Source: Cohnella herbarum (lineage in GTDB: Bacteria > Bacillota > Bacilli > Paenibacillales > Paenibacillaceae). Taken from it: a DNA stretch of 64,000 nt. This document shows positions 17,156 through 26,037 of the stretch, in pieces (position 1 is the first letter of the stretch; every line of letters begins with the position of its first letter). Both the position numbers and the translations under genes were made by a program. The notes beneath the pieces were generated by a model. The model had not been told where the DNA came from. It searched no databases and worked only from the letters and a program-made list of their open reading frames with translations. The stretch spans positions 4,991,501 through 5,055,500 of the forward strand of contig NZ_CP051680.1 in the NCBI RefSeq assembly GCF_012849095.1, in the 5' to 3' direction.

Positions 17156-18804
17156 TCCAAGGTTTGAGATTGAAATAGTCGCTCGCTTATTGACGCTAAT
17201 TCTCTTAAATTGACAGAGTTAAAAGCACTGAGGGCTTCATCCTCCGAAATCCCGAAACGGAACGCAAGAAAGACGCTTAACATTTCCCGTCTTGTATCCA
17301 ACTCTACCTGGTAAGCGAGAAACTGTTGCTCAACCTCGACAGAAGATAGCGCATCCGTGTAAAATCCGCCCACTTCTTCGTGTATATATTCTCGCACGGT
17401 GTCAAGTTCGTTTATGGTATGGATAAATACCGACGCGCCTAGACTTTTTAGTTGTTTGCCAAGCTCCCTGCTATACCGTTCCGGAAGACAGGCTACGAAT
17501 TTCACTTTCTTGTCTCTGACAAATTTGACAACCTCATCATCCGTGGCTTTGGTTTGGTACAACGTGTATATATAACGAGTGAATGGGAAGATTTTTTCAA
17601 TGACAGAATACATGTCTTCCGTATACAACTGCGGGATGATTCGTAATAGAACGTTATAACCAAAAGGAGCCGCTGCTTCAACTATCCTCCTAAATTGATG
17701 CTCGATACGCCTTGGGTCGATGTATATGGTATCCGTTACCACCTGCGCGTCCGGGTAGCTTGCGAGGAACCGGAACAGATCTACGATGGTCATTGGAGTG
17801 TATTGTTTCATGATTTTGAGGTTTGAGAATTGCTCCAGGGTGAGCGGCTGGCCGTCTTGAATCCCCTCCGGCTGCTGCTGTTGCAGATGGTGGTACAGAT
17901 AAGATTCCCAATCATGCCGGAGCACCAATTCCGCGTCGGATGTGATTTCCATGTCTACTTCGAACACCCGATGACCCCTATGCGCATAACTATGCTCTAA
18001 CGCTTCTTTGCAATTCGTATAGTCCACTCCGTCTATTCGTCCCCCGGAATGACTTATCGTCTTCCCTAAACTAGTCCTAGATTTCGGAGGATTCGCGCGA
18101 AATAGGCTTCCCTCGGCATACAACGTTACGAACGTATCGAAAGAGCGAGATTCACAGCGCAGATCAGGGCTACAGATCACGATGTTAAAGCCCCGTTGAT
18201 TCATGCTCTGTTCTATGCCGTTTACTTCAATACGGCTAAGATTAGTCGATAACGCCCCTCCGCTTGCTACATTGGCCAAAGCTTCCCCCAAGAACCCTTC
18301 CCAGCATAATTGTTCTGTCGAACATGCTTCATGAAGAACCTCGTAAGACGCTCCGTCTTTTTTGCGGGCGATCCAGATAAAGCTATGACGAAGTTTTGTT
18401 TTGTCCATCTGCGTTATTCCGAACTCTCGTAATCGTTCAACGATTTCTTCGTTAATCTGCTGACTGCCCTCATCCTTTACAGAGAGGATGACATAGGAGC
18501 CCACGGTAACCGCACCTAGGTAATCAACAATAGAACATCCCTCTACGACTTCGACTTGATATCCTTGATTGACAAGGTAGGGAATATAGTTGCTAGCATG
18601 AAAATAAATCGGCTTGTCGTTCTTCTCCAAAACAAGATCCGAAAAAGATTGCATCCATATCCCATATTGACGATATATGGTCGCACAATAAGCCGTATAG
18701 ACCTTTTGCTCCCGACCATCCTTATTCTCTGCCAACATGCTCGTTAAGGGAATATAGATGCTTTCTTTCTCCAGTAAACTCAGATCGTGCATTCTAGAAA
18801 ACAT
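17131..18804 (-). CDS. ILEI-like module fused to a GDPD-like phosphodiesterase domain
   Basis: About 557 residues with no signal peptide or membrane segment. The C-terminal half (from about residue 248) resembles glycerophosphodiester phosphodiesterases: ISHSGGRIDG with a catalytic-type His, FEVDMEITSDAELVLRHDW with the Glu/Asp metal ligands and second His, and VVTDT later. The N-terminal half has NDKPIYF, ILSVKDEGSQ with LRHSFIWI (about 105-150), then QRGFNIVI...FDTF (about 200-215), pieces of the ILEI/FAM3 fold. The same module occurs in the next two upstream genes. I chose the ATG at 18804 because GGGGGAG precedes it by five bases; it overlaps the preceding gene by 11. A role in trimming a glycerol-phosphate polymer is inference. 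Confidence 0.72.
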   Translation of the reverse strand: MFSRMHDLSLLEKESIYIPLTSMLAENKDGREQKVYTAYCATIYRQYGIWMQSFSDLVLEKNDKPIYFHASNYIPYLVNQGYQVEVVEGCSIVDYLGAVTVGSYVILSVKDEGSQQINEEIVERLREFGITQMDKTKLRHSFIWIARKKDGASYEVLHEACSTEQLCWEGFLGEALANVASGGALSTNLSRIEVNGIEQSMNQRGFNIVICSPDLRCESRSFDTFVTLYAEGSLFRANPPKSRTSLGKTISHSGGRIDGVDYTNCKEALEHSYAHRGHRVFEVDMEITSDAELVLRHDWESYLYHHLQQQQPEGIQDGQPLTLEQFSNLKIMKQYTPMTIVDLFRFLASYPDAQVVTDTIYIDPRRIEHQFRRIVEAAAPFGYNVLLRIIPQLYTEDMYSVIEKIFPFTRYIYTLYQTKATDDEVVKFVRDKKVKFVACLPERYSRELGKQLKSLGASVFIHTINELDTVREYIHEEVGGFYTDALSSVEVEQQFLAYQVELDTRREMLSVFLAFRFGISEDEALSAFNSVNLRELASISERLFQSQTLEEAYSLLR

Positions 18805-19729
18805 ATTTCTCCCCCTCGAACGGAAGGGCCCGGTAAACCGTTGTATCTTCAAACATCGTAATAAACGTATCCACTCTGTGTACCCCTTCTACCTTCGAGT
18901 CGATGACATCGTATACCGCGATATTCATGCCTCGTAGATTTCGCGAGTATTCTCGCCCGTTTATCTTGATACTTGAACAATTACCTGAGTACAGTCCGCC
19001 GCTTGAAACTTCCACGCTTACCGGGAACTTAAAATCGTTCACGAAGTCCCCTTGCGAGTACATTTTGGACAACGAATCCGCCGAGCACTCTTCATATAAG
19101 TTTACATATAACTTCTCGTACTTTTTCCAGATGATATTAATATAACTGTATCGCAAATGCTCCCTGGTTAAGGAACGAATTCCGCAGTCGCTCAATTTTT
19201 CTTGCCAATCATGACTTAAGGTTTGAGAGCCATCGTCTTTAACGGAAATGATAATTAAAGAAAAGGGACTTGCCTCCTCCAACAAATTCAGCAAGCTTTT
19301 CCCCTCAACCAAATGAATACTATAGCTCTGTTCCCATAAGTACGACATGAGATTACAATCGTCAAAGTGAATGACCGGGTGCTCGCATAGCACGTTCGAA
19401 AGGTTGCCGTCCACGATGCATATATTCTTCTGATCGCATAGCGCCCTAAATTGGCTATAAGCTTCCGGAACTTTATTCCATAACGGATTTTCGATAATCG
19501 TGCCAACCTGTTCTTCTCCCTTGGCCCATAAATGTTCCCATCTAGCGAACGGTTGCCCAAACACAGCCTCTATTTGTTCCGACGATTCTAGAGGTTCATC
19601 AATGGGTGCTTCGACTTCCTTAGATTGATTAGTCGGCTGTTCCGGCTTCAACTTCCTCATCGCAAGAAGAATCATGATCCAGCATCCGAATAAGACCGCA
19701 GCGCTAGCTTGTAACCCTATCGTGCTCAT
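18794..19729 (-). CDS. Membrane-anchored protein with ILEI-like module
   Basis: 311 residues, function unknown. One N-terminal membrane segment (about residues 5-24) is followed by a charged linker. The remainder is the shared module: LIIISVKDDGSQ (about 155-166), LRYSYINII, then SSIKINGREYSRNLRGMNIAVYDV (about 250-273) and VDTFITMF. These resemble the FAM3/ILEI signatures VASYDDP...RDSW and GRGLNIALV...FD. The start overlaps the LtaS-like stop in ATGA, so translation is coupled. Topology cannot be settled from sequence: with a short N-terminus and KPEQP after the segment, either side is possible. No enzymatic motif is seen. Confidence 0.65.
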   Translation of the reverse strand: MSTIGLQASAAVLFGCWIMILLAMRKLKPEQPTNQSKEVEAPIDEPLESSEQIEAVFGQPFARWEHLWAKGEEQVGTIIENPLWNKVPEAYSQFRALCDQKNICIVDGNLSNVLCEHPVIHFDDCNLMSYLWEQSYSIHLVEGKSLLNLLEEASPFSLIIISVKDDGSQTLSHDWQEKLSDCGIRSLTREHLRYSYINIIWKKYEKLYVNLYEECSADSLSKMYSQGDFVNDFKFPVSVEVSSGGLYSGNCSSIKINGREYSRNLRGMNIAVYDVIDSKVEGVHRVDTFITMFEDTTVYRALPFEGEKYVF

Positions 19730-22401
19730 AGCGCCACATCCCGGGAAGCATTTTCTCGATACGCCCGAAACATGCCATTATCGATAGTGGTGGTAGCAAA
19801 CGTATCTGCCGCAAACATATCGACGACTTTTCCTGACCCCATGTCCACGACCGCGAAGTTCAGTCCTCTTTGGTTTTTGCTGCACTCGCTGTTGTTTACC
19901 CTAATTTCCGAGCTACTCCCTGCAAAAGAACCTTTACTCATGACTTGTAGATCGCTGGGTAAGGCAACCCCGTTCATTAAGGTCCTGCTTAACCAGCTTC
20001 TCTCGATCTTGAGTTCTGATATCTCTTCATATAGAGACACGAAACCTTTGTTTTTATAGATAAGATTAATATAGCTATGACGAAGTTTCGTATGGTTGAG
20101 TTGATGAAAACCGTACTCGGTCATTTCCTTGGCAAACTGGGGAAGGAATTGACTTGAACCCTCATCACATACTGAGGCAATAATCAGCGAATGATCCTGC
20201 AGATTGGTCAAATAGGACGGCAAAGGAATCGGATCGACCGCTTCCACTTTATAGCCTTTGTCCATTAATATTTCCGTATAAAACCGATCTTCATAGTAGA
20301 TCGGCTTGTCATTTAAGTCTAAATCCAACGTAGAAAAGAAGCGTATATTCTTTTTCCTCGCCTGCCTATAGAAATTCTCCAATCGTCTCATGTTGTCCAG
20401 ATCGTTCGTTTGGCCACTTAAATACATTTGATCCATCACGTAAGAAATGGGAATCACGATAGACTCGTTATCTGCTTTGCTTAACAGCCGTTCAACGTCA
20501 GGAGTGAATGACGCTTTCTCGCTACCGCTCGGGTTTGATTGTTTTAGCTGATCTGAGGTGACCAATAGATCGTTAACGATTAAGTATTCCGATCGATTGA
20601 CCTGCTGCCTGCTATAATCGAAATAACTTTTATTTACACCCGAGATAGGAAGAAGCATTATCTCCTTCTTCCGGTCGTAAATAATACTATTTACATAATC
20701 GCCTGATTCGGAAGCAATGCAGAGAGTATCCCGCGCCGCAAAAGAACCTAAATGGTATTGGGCTAAAGGAATGATTCTTTCCTCGGGAGCCGTAAATAAA
20801 TTCATACCCATGCCATAGCTGATTTTGGGGAGACCTAATAAGTACAGCAGAGTTTGTCCAACGTCTAATGTGCTGCCGACTTTGTCCGAAGTTATCGTTA
20901 ATTCTCGGTTCGAATCGCCGCTCGCAATGATGAAGGGCACTTTTGCCATACTCATCTGATTGCTAACCATCAGATGATTCGCTTGGTTGATTCCCAATTC
21001 TTCATACAAACTCAAAAGGTGCTCAGAGGTTACGCCTTCATGATCTCCGTAGAAGGCTAAAATTGTATTGTCTAACAGCCCTTCCTGTTCTAAACACTCG
21101 TAAAAACGCTGTAGCGAACGATCAGTATAATTCATGCATTGGTAATATAATTGAAGAAATTCGGGAACGTCTTTACTTAGGCTTAGTTTCCAATGCCTTT
21201 CTTCCAGTTTAAACGGAAAATGGGATGTCAAACTAATCATAAAGGCGAAAAAGGGTTGTCTCATCGTTTTGATCTTCTCGATCGATTGCTCAAAAAACGA
21301 AAAGTCTGACATCCAGCCGCAAGCCTGATCCGTAGAGATGTAGTCCTCTTCCGAGAAAAACGCCTCGAATCCATGCGTCTTCATCATCGTTCGGCGATTA
21401 TAGAAGTCCCCCTTGTATCCGTGGTAGGCCATCGCTTGGTAGCCGTGATTTCGAAGAATGCTCGGCATTCCATAATATTTCTTGTCATAGTGCTTGTAAT
21501 TCACAACCTCATGTTTCAAAGGATATAACGAATGTAGAACGGCCAACTCGGCATCGCAAGTGTGCCCCTGTGCATATTGGCTAAAGATATCGGTAAACGC
21601 TATGTTTTCATTAGCCAGCCGGTTCATAAACGGTGTGACTTCCTGCCCTTCGATCTTATGATTCAGCAAAAACTGCTGGAACGATTCCAATTGAATTAGA
21701 ATGACGTTCATTCCTCTGAACTTACCGAACCATTCATCGTCAGGCAGATCTTCGCCTGAGGGCACATCTTGACCTTCTAAAGACGGGGTCGCCAAATCGT
21801 TGTGCAGTTGTTCCTGCTCCATACGTCTCCTTCTCGCGAGAAGCCATGAGAAGTAATAAGAGATAAACATGCCAAAATGACGGCTGGACATTGCGCCTCT
21901 TCTCAGTCTACGGTACTGCCTGATAGTCGCAGCAATTAGTAGAAGCAGCAATCCGTTTAACACCCACAATATCCACAAGGGGGTAACCGCATTATGATCC
22001 CCTACAAACAAGGTTAAGAGTACCTCCGCCAATAAGATGGCAAAGTAAGCATCCCCCCACCTGACCAAACGGCCAGCCGACTGGAAGAGCATTTCAACCG
22101 ATACGGAAGCCATTTTCTTGGAAAATAGAAATTGTCTAATCTGAGAGAGAGCGATAATCTCTCCGAAAAATCGGATATGGATCAAATTAATATAATAAGC
22201 TAGGGTGCCCGTAACCAAGAGCGCTATCGACAACCAAACGCTCCATCCCGCAACGAATTGAAAAACGATTCCCGCAATCAAGGAGACCAGAACTTGTTCG
22301 ACCGAGACCCACATTATGCCTCGGGACTTATTTAGGAGCATATTCCATGTCAGATGCCATACAAAAAAACCAAGGCATATCATTACGGCGGAACTATACA
22401 T
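19726..22401 (-). CDS. LtaS-like sulfatase-fold transferase with C-terminal ILEI-like module
   Basis: 891 residues. About five membrane segments lie in residues 1-170, followed by an extracellular alkaline-phosphatase/sulfatase-fold domain (about 230-600). ILIQLES supplies the first metal ligand, QGHTCDAELAVLHSLYP holds the nucleophile Thr (about 281) as in lipoteichoic acid synthases, and FYGDHEG (about 449-455) completes the metal site. The family transfers phosphoglycerol from phosphatidylglycerol. LtaS enzymes end near residue 650; here a further 200 residues carry NDKPIYY, IIASVCDEGSS (about 740), LRHSYINLI and QRGLNFAVVD...ADTFAT (about 843-862), the module shared with the next two genes. 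The polymer modified is unknown. Confidence 0.85.
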   Translation of the reverse strand: MYSSAVMICLGFFVWHLTWNMLLNKSRGIMWVSVEQVLVSLIAGIVFQFVAGWSVWLSIALLVTGTLAYYINLIHIRFFGEIIALSQIRQFLFSKKMASVSVEMLFQSAGRLVRWGDAYFAILLAEVLLTLFVGDHNAVTPLWILWVLNGLLLLLIAATIRQYRRLRRGAMSSRHFGMFISYYFSWLLARRRRMEQEQLHNDLATPSLEGQDVPSGEDLPDDEWFGKFRGMNVILIQLESFQQFLLNHKIEGQEVTPFMNRLANENIAFTDIFSQYAQGHTCDAELAVLHSLYPLKHEVVNYKHYDKKYYGMPSILRNHGYQAMAYHGYKGDFYNRRTMMKTHGFEAFFSEEDYISTDQACGWMSDFSFFEQSIEKIKTMRQPFFAFMISLTSHFPFKLEERHWKLSLSKDVPEFLQLYYQCMNYTDRSLQRFYECLEQEGLLDNTILAFYGDHEGVTSEHLLSLYEELGINQANHLMVSNQMSMAKVPFIIASGDSNRELTITSDKVGSTLDVGQTLLYLLGLPKISYGMGMNLFTAPEERIIPLAQYHLGSFAARDTLCIASESGDYVNSIIYDRKKEIMLLPISGVNKSYFDYSRQQVNRSEYLIVNDLLVTSDQLKQSNPSGSEKASFTPDVERLLSKADNESIVIPISYVMDQMYLSGQTNDLDNMRRLENFYRQARKKNIRFFSTLDLDLNDKPIYYEDRFYTEILMDKGYKVEAVDPIPLPSYLTNLQDHSLIIASVCDEGSSQFLPQFAKEMTEYGFHQLNHTKLRHSYINLIYKNKGFVSLYEEISELKIERSWLSRTLMNGVALPSDLQVMSKGSFAGSSSEIRVNNSECSKNQRGLNFAVVDMGSGKVVDMFAADTFATTTIDNGMFRAYRENASRDVAL

Positions 22402-22415
22402 TTACCTTCTTCCTC

Positions 22416-25154
22416 TCAGTCGAAACATATCTTATCCGGTTGGAAGTACAGTTCCGCCTCTTCGGAAACCCACTGCAACCTCCCGAAGCTTGATTCCGGC
22501 TTCTGGCCGTCCTCTCCGCGTATAAACACGGCCATTCCTTTCTTAAGACAGCTTACGGCTTCCGGCATCCAAACCTCCTGCCTTGCTCCGGGACCTAGGC
22601 AGAATTCGATTGCTTTCCCGAAGAGACCCGCTTCCCTCAGATGAATCGGGTTATGATTGATCATTTCCCGGATAACCTCTTTCCAACGCTCTTTCCAATA
22701 CGTCTTATTGAACGACTTAGAGACTTCTAATGCGTTTTTTCCAAATCTTCGTCTTAATTCCGGATTCTCTAAGCATTCTATAATCGCATCCCTCAGCGAC
22801 TTGCTGTTCGGACTGATCAGAAGCCCGTTGAACCGATCAATGATGATATCCGTTAAGCCTCCGACTCTTGTTGCGATAACGGTATTGCCAGTCGCGCACG
22901 CCTCCAAGCAGGATAAACTTGTACCTTCGCTATAAAGCGTAGGAATCAGTACGATGTCCGCTTCTTTGTAAACCAAATGCATATCATCCGGTTCGCGGTG
23001 ATAGCAGAAGATGCGATTCGGCCAGCGTTTCATAGCCTTCTTGACCTGATCGATGTCCTCCTCGAAACCTTTGCCGACGAAATGAAATTCAACATTTCTG
23101 AATTTTTCCAATATCGTATCCACTACCGCTAACGTAATATATAAGCCCCTTGCTTCATAAAGCCTCCGCGGATAGACAATCCTGATTTTCCCCTCATGGC
23201 TTTTAGGTACCGGAAAAAATTCGTTCGGATCGACGTAATTCGGAATCGTCTCCATTTGCTGGCCGGTTTTAAACGAAACGGTCTGAAACCAGTTAGCGGT
23301 ATTCGTATCCACGGATACCATCTTCTGAACTTGTTCCGCGCCTTGGATAAATCGTTTATTTTGTGTCCAGAATTGTTCCCCATTCGCATGTACGTTTGCC
23401 GGGTTATCCCAAGCTACCCCGTGACTGATCCCAATGCTAGGGTGCGCTGCGTTCGGATAAGCTTGAAAAAATGCCGAGTAAAAATTCAACAAGGCTTTCC
23501 CTTCCGCGGCATACAAATACCTGCGGTTGAACGCATGAATATTGTCCAAACTAAGTTCGCTCATGTTCAGCTCTTCATGACCTAAACTGTACACGTCAAT
23601 GTCTTTATATTTGCGATACCAAGAATAATTGCCATATTGATAGATATCTAATCTCAGTCCAAGCTCTTGGCACGCTTCGTGAAGATCCACAAGGTACCTT
23701 TCGGCTCCTCCCGTATAGTAGTTCGTCCCTTCGAGATCAAAGAAGGTAGCGGTAAAAACACTAACGTAAGGTTCATTCGACCGATTTGCTAATACCTTAA
23801 GGCAACATGGTCTTGATTCAATCTCTCTCTCGACTTCTTCAGCCCGTTTGCCCCATTGATGCGTTTGGGCAATGGCTTGCATGTGCGCTTTCGCGTTTGG
23901 GGTTACTTTCCAGAAAGAGGCCGTTAGTTTGAAGGTATTTCCTGAATTTACTACTGTAATCCCAGGACCGGCAAAGGGGACAACCTCGGCAATCGGAGTC
24001 GTAAGGATCGGTTTACCGATCGCGCAATATTCGAAAAATTTCACCGGAGAGACCGCGTTCGTTAACGTATTCACGATAAAAGGAATCATTAGCGCATCAA
24101 AATAGGCGGTATATTCCTTTAATCTCGCATAAGGCTTTGGACCCAAAAAATGTACGTTGTCAGGGAAATGCTCCGTTGAAATCCCGCAATGTCCGATCAG
24201 CACGATTTCCACTCGCGAGTCGGCTGCGAGGTCGTTAACTAGCTTAATATCGAACCATTCTTCAATCGCTCCATAGTAACCGATCACTTTTTTGTTCTTT
24301 CTTAAAATCGGTTCGAGATCGTCTGGTGCCTTAGGAAGTTTGTTCGAACTATAGTAAAAGTCATCCGGTCTTGCCGCGTTCGGCAAATAGATCGCATCGT
24401 TCCTGTCCCCGACGTATTCCGTTAATTGCCTGGCGGAATAAGTCACGATGTCTGCTTCGTGCAGAACCTGATAATGCTTAGCCAGCATATGTCTATCGTA
24501 ACGATTGAAAAAGTCGACCCGGTCCAGAACGTCATACCATACGGATTTATGGGGAAGATTGTCTATCCACGCGTTCTGCATTAAATAGGAGTTCAACACA
24601 AGAACATGAGAAGTTTGCAAGGCTTGAAGAAGGTGCTCCTGCTTCGAAACGACGAATAACCCTTTTTCGATTTTCTTCAAGACGAATTCATCGCCGGAAT
24701 CGCAGAAAAAACATAAATAGTTTTTCCGCGCAAACTCCATTAACAGCTGTTGCGGACGTTGAATCGGCTCCCAATGCACCGCATTCGGATACACGATGAT
24801 TCCCCGATATTCCTCGCTTTGCATGAGCTCTACAATCCGTCTCGCTTCATCGGTTAACGGGGATTCGACGAACTGTTTGTAGTATTGCCGTTGCGCATCG
24901 TAGTCGGGAGAAAAAAGAAGATCGGCTTCCGCTAACTCGGATTCTTGATTCGCGATATCCTCTCGAAGCCACTCGATCGTCGCCTCTTGCCCGCGCTCCT
25001 CCGTCCTTAAATCCGCCATCGTCTGCTTATAACCCTCTATAATGCCTATTTGATCCTCGATTAAATGATCAATTTGGCGCAAAGCGAAATTCAAGGCTTC
25101 CGCCTCTCGCTGGACTGCCGTTTGTACAGGGGAGACAGCTGATCTGTTTAACAA
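22416..25154 (-). CDS. Double GT-B glycosyltransferase with N-terminal coiled coil
   Basis: 912 residues, cytoplasmic. Residues about 15-75 are a helical coiled coil. A first GT4-like unit (about 110-450) has IGYYGAIEEWFDIKLV and TNAVSPVKFFEYCAIGKP. A second complete GT4 unit (about 470-830) starts ATFFDLEGTNYYTGGAERY and has RIVYPRRLYEARG and EGTSLSCLEACATGNTVIATRVGG, the E-x7-E donor site. The TTG start is supported by GGAGG nine bases upstream. The gene is four bases from the upstream half-glycosyltransferase and 14 bases before the LtaS-like gene. It probably adds two sugars to a surface polymer or protein (inference). Confidence 0.9.
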   Translation of the reverse strand: MLNRSAVSPVQTAVQREAEALNFALRQIDHLIEDQIGIIEGYKQTMADLRTEERGQEATIEWLREDIANQESELAEADLLFSPDYDAQRQYYKQFVESPLTDEARRIVELMQSEEYRGIIVYPNAVHWEPIQRPQQLLMEFARKNYLCFFCDSGDEFVLKKIEKGLFVVSKQEHLLQALQTSHVLVLNSYLMQNAWIDNLPHKSVWYDVLDRVDFFNRYDRHMLAKHYQVLHEADIVTYSARQLTEYVGDRNDAIYLPNAARPDDFYYSSNKLPKAPDDLEPILRKNKKVIGYYGAIEEWFDIKLVNDLAADSRVEIVLIGHCGISTEHFPDNVHFLGPKPYARLKEYTAYFDALMIPFIVNTLTNAVSPVKFFEYCAIGKPILTTPIAEVVPFAGPGITVVNSGNTFKLTASFWKVTPNAKAHMQAIAQTHQWGKRAEEVEREIESRPCCLKVLANRSNEPYVSVFTATFFDLEGTNYYTGGAERYLVDLHEACQELGLRLDIYQYGNYSWYRKYKDIDVYSLGHEELNMSELSLDNIHAFNRRYLYAAEGKALLNFYSAFFQAYPNAAHPSIGISHGVAWDNPANVHANGEQFWTQNKRFIQGAEQVQKMVSVDTNTANWFQTVSFKTGQQMETIPNYVDPNEFFPVPKSHEGKIRIVYPRRLYEARGLYITLAVVDTILEKFRNVEFHFVGKGFEEDIDQVKKAMKRWPNRIFCYHREPDDMHLVYKEADIVLIPTLYSEGTSLSCLEACATGNTVIATRVGGLTDIIIDRFNGLLISPNSKSLRDAIIECLENPELRRRFGKNALEVSKSFNKTYWKERWKEVIREMINHNPIHLREAGLFGKAIEFCLGPGARQEVWMPEAVSCLKKGMAVFIRGEDGQKPESSFGRLQWVSEEAELYFQPDKICFD

Positions 25155-25158
25155 GAGC

Positions 25159-26007
25159 CTACACCTCCAACCATGCGCTTACTTTGGATACCGCATGCTC
25201 ATCCGATCTCGATTCAAGTTCGATTGCGTCTTTCCTTGCCGCAATGTATTTTTTCCACTTTTTATTCGAGTAGGTAACGAGATTGGCTTCCCTTAGCAAT
25301 CCATAATGTTTAAGCTTCGACATTGCATCCGTTCCCCACAGAACGTCCTCATGGTCGCACACGTCGTACCAGATCGTTTTATTTTTCAATAAATCAAACC
25401 AGGCCGATTGCAGCACCCAAGTACACAATATCGTCGGCGTCGTTTCCTGTTCCGCTAGCCATCTCAGCAGCAAAGCTTCATCTTTGTATTCATAGAAGCC
25501 GTCCGCGCCGCATTCTGTCGCTTCATGAATCCCGACATTGAAGGAAAAGCAAAGATACCCGTCATCCGCAAGTTCCTTCAGTAAACCCGATATCCGTTCG
25601 CTCTGAAACCGAAGCCCGTCAGGCGCTACTATAATTCCTTTATACGCGGTATGTTTAGCAAGAAAAATATTCGGAAATAAGCCGGGGTCTATCCTCCCCG
25701 ACTCTTGAAAATAGTAACTCTGTCTTTGTTCATATTCGGATTCGTAGGAAGCAAGCTGCTTCTTATGTTCCAACAGCAGGGACATACGTTGGATGTGCTG
25801 TTCCAACTCAACAGCTTTCTGTCCTTTCTCCTTAACGGCATCCGACAGTTCTTTAACATTCATCCCCAGATTCCTCGCGTCTCTCTTTCGTTCATTCAGT
25901 TCCATAAGCTTCCTGCCATGTAATCTTCTTAGAGCATCCAATTGAACCTCATGATGGCTCTGTTCAAGAAGGGCAAAGCGATCCGCATAGAGTTGTTGCC
26001 GATTCAT
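25159..26007 (-). CDS. Half-glycosyltransferase, paralogue of the next protein's N-terminus
   Basis: 282 residues. Residues about 1-95 are a coiled coil. The rest aligns with residues about 110-290 of the following double glycosyltransferase: YKGIIVAPDG against YRGIIVYPNA, GYLCFSFN against NYLCFFCD, and IWYDVCDHEDVLWG against VWYDVLDRVDFFNR, then ANLVTYSNKKW...RKDAIEL against ADIVTYSARQL...RNDAIYL. It stops exactly where the donor-binding C-terminal Rossmann domain should begin. It is probably a non-catalytic partner or an acceptor-binding protein (inference). The frame is intact and has its own start, so this is not an obvious frameshift. Confidence 0.75.
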   Translation of the reverse strand: MNRQQLYADRFALLEQSHHEVQLDALRRLHGRKLMELNERKRDARNLGMNVKELSDAVKEKGQKAVELEQHIQRMSLLLEHKKQLASYESEYEQRQSYYFQESGRIDPGLFPNIFLAKHTAYKGIIVAPDGLRFQSERISGLLKELADDGYLCFSFNVGIHEATECGADGFYEYKDEALLLRWLAEQETTPTILCTWVLQSAWFDLLKNKTIWYDVCDHEDVLWGTDAMSKLKHYGLLREANLVTYSNKKWKKYIAARKDAIELESRSDEHAVSKVSAWLEV

Positions 26008-26037
26008 ATCCCCACTCCTAGACCTTTATGCTCGTAC

